The translations under genes and the position numbers were made by a program. Below the pieces are notes generated by a model. The model was not told the origin of the DNA. It saw only the letters and a list, made by a program, of their open reading frames with translations, and did no database searches. From the NCBI GenBank assembly GCA_030043455.1, contig JASHXQ010000178.1:1-5956 (forward strand): a stretch of DNA of 5,956 nt. Reading direction: 5' to 3'. Of this stretch, positions 5,575 to 5,956 are shown one piece after another; position 1 is the stretch's first letter, and every line of letters begins with the position of its first letter. The stretch comes from Nitrososphaerales archaeon (GTDB lineage Archaea > Thermoproteota > Nitrososphaeria > Nitrososphaerales > CADDZS01).

Positions 5575-5696
5575 AGAGCAAGTTGTTTTCCTTGTAACCA
5601 GTTTTCATAAGCCTGGATCTTTAGGGCATGACGTATACGATTCTTTTACGACAATAATTTTTCTGAGGCGATGACATTCTAACACCAGTCGTCCAC

Positions 5697-5720
5697 CACG
5701 AGAGTTCTCGGGCGCTCGTG
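5697..5720. repeat. short inverted repeat in an otherwise featureless gap
   Basis: CACGAG (5697-5702) and CTCGTG (5715-5720) are complements around a 12-base loop, and a smaller CGAG/CTCG pairing competes with them. The gap from 5575 to 5787 holds no frame I can support on either strand. T-runs at 5584-5587, 5602-5605 and 5657-5662 could end the transcript of the gene stopping at 5574. The convergent arrangement with the gene at the right edge fits a termination region. Confidence 0.25.
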
Positions 5721-5787
5721 AGCCGCTGGAAGCAGTCTACGGCTAATAATTGTAAACAGAATTAAACGACTAAAGAGAAAGATGGAG

Positions 5788-5823
5788 AAAAAAAGGAAGG
5801 GGGAGTGGGAGGTCCATCCCACT
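5788..5823 (-). terminator. hairpin plus T-tract ending the right-edge gene
   Basis: Read on the minus strand, AGTGGGA (5823-5817) pairs with TCCCACT (5810-5804) around a 6-base loop. A pyrimidine-rich stretch then ends in seven T (5794-5788). It begins 18 bases after the stop of the minus-strand gene at 5842. A stable 7-bp stem with a T-tract would end transcription in bacteria, and T-tracts alone can do so in archaea. About nine bases of CT-rich sequence separate stem and T-run, which is longer than in a classic bacterial site. Confidence 0.6.
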
Positions 5824-5841
5824 TGCCTTAGACTACCCTCT

Positions 5842-5956
5842 CTAGCCGGCATTCATGGTAAGGGTATTCGTAGCGCCGCTGTAGGTGCCGATCTGAGTGG
5901 TGGATGATCCATTCCCCTGCGGGATGCATTGCAGGACGTCGTAGATGGCGAAGGTC
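5842..5956 (-). CDS. C-terminal end of a probable secreted or surface protein, start outside the window
   Basis: The minus-strand frame is open from the right edge to TAG at 5844-5842 and gives the last 37 residues. They are rich in Thr, Ser, Gly and Asn (IPQGNGSSTTQIGTYSG, then ATNTLTMNAG) with few charges, as is common in extracellular beta-rich or pilin-like domains. One Cys (residue 10 of the visible part) is present. Too little is visible to name a family. The terminator-like hairpin just downstream supports this being a true gene end. Confidence 0.55.
   Translation of the reverse strand, partial: TFAIYDVLQCIPQGNGSSTTQIGTYSGATNTLTMNAG

Noticed and set aside
5575..5787. tRNA, box C/D RNA or tiny gene in the last gap
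   Set aside because: No GTTCGAATC-type B box or cloverleaf arms were found. A GATGA and a CTGA occur but in the wrong order and spacing for a C/D RNA. The longest ATG-started frame I read there has 18 residues on the minus strand (from about 5674) and no motif.

Overview
The window looks like a stretch of archaeal chromosome with mixed gene content and about half G+C. The archaeal reading is inference. It rests on TATA-like boxes about 25 bases before plausible transcript starts (near 248, 2580, 2722 and 5234), genes with weak or no Shine-Dalgarno sequence next to one with a very strong one, TTG starts, and many small CX2C proteins. A soil or acid-environment thaumarchaeote-like or Thermoplasmata-like lineage would fit. 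No rRNA or lineage marker is present to settle this. I see no tRNA, IS element, CRISPR array or phage module.

Layout. 2-154 (+): tail of a membrane protein whose start lies outside the window. 296-892 and 930-2153 (+): a two-gene unit. It encodes a soluble helical protein of unknown function and an SPFH-domain protein ending in three zinc ribbons, of the type compared with Bacillus YdjI; the pair probably works at the membrane. 2154-2357: non-coding, with a long bulged inverted repeat. 2358-2519 (-): a 53-residue protein with two CX2C pairs. 2520-2785: a divergent control region rich in short repeats. 2786-3640 (+): a DUF72/YecE-family protein. 3724-5181 (+): a 14-helix DHA2-type MFS exporter, started from TTG behind a strong AGGAGG. 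5278-5574 (+): a 98-residue protein ending in a zinc-knuckle-like motif. 5575-5787: no gene seen. 5788-5823: a terminator for the minus strand. 5842-5956 (-): the end of a probable surface or secreted protein that continues past the right edge.

The most interesting signal is the 83-base gap between the DUF72 gene and the exporter. The exporter's AGGAGG is almost fully paired inside a 10-bp hairpin with one bulge. The last codons of the DUF72 gene carry a GGAGGG that could pair with the same anti-SD strand and free the SD. This resembles a cis-acting RNA switch on a drug or metabolite exporter that has no regulator gene beside it. The second theme is zinc: a triple zinc ribbon, a 53-residue CX2C protein and a zinc-knuckle-like protein lie within 4.7 kb.
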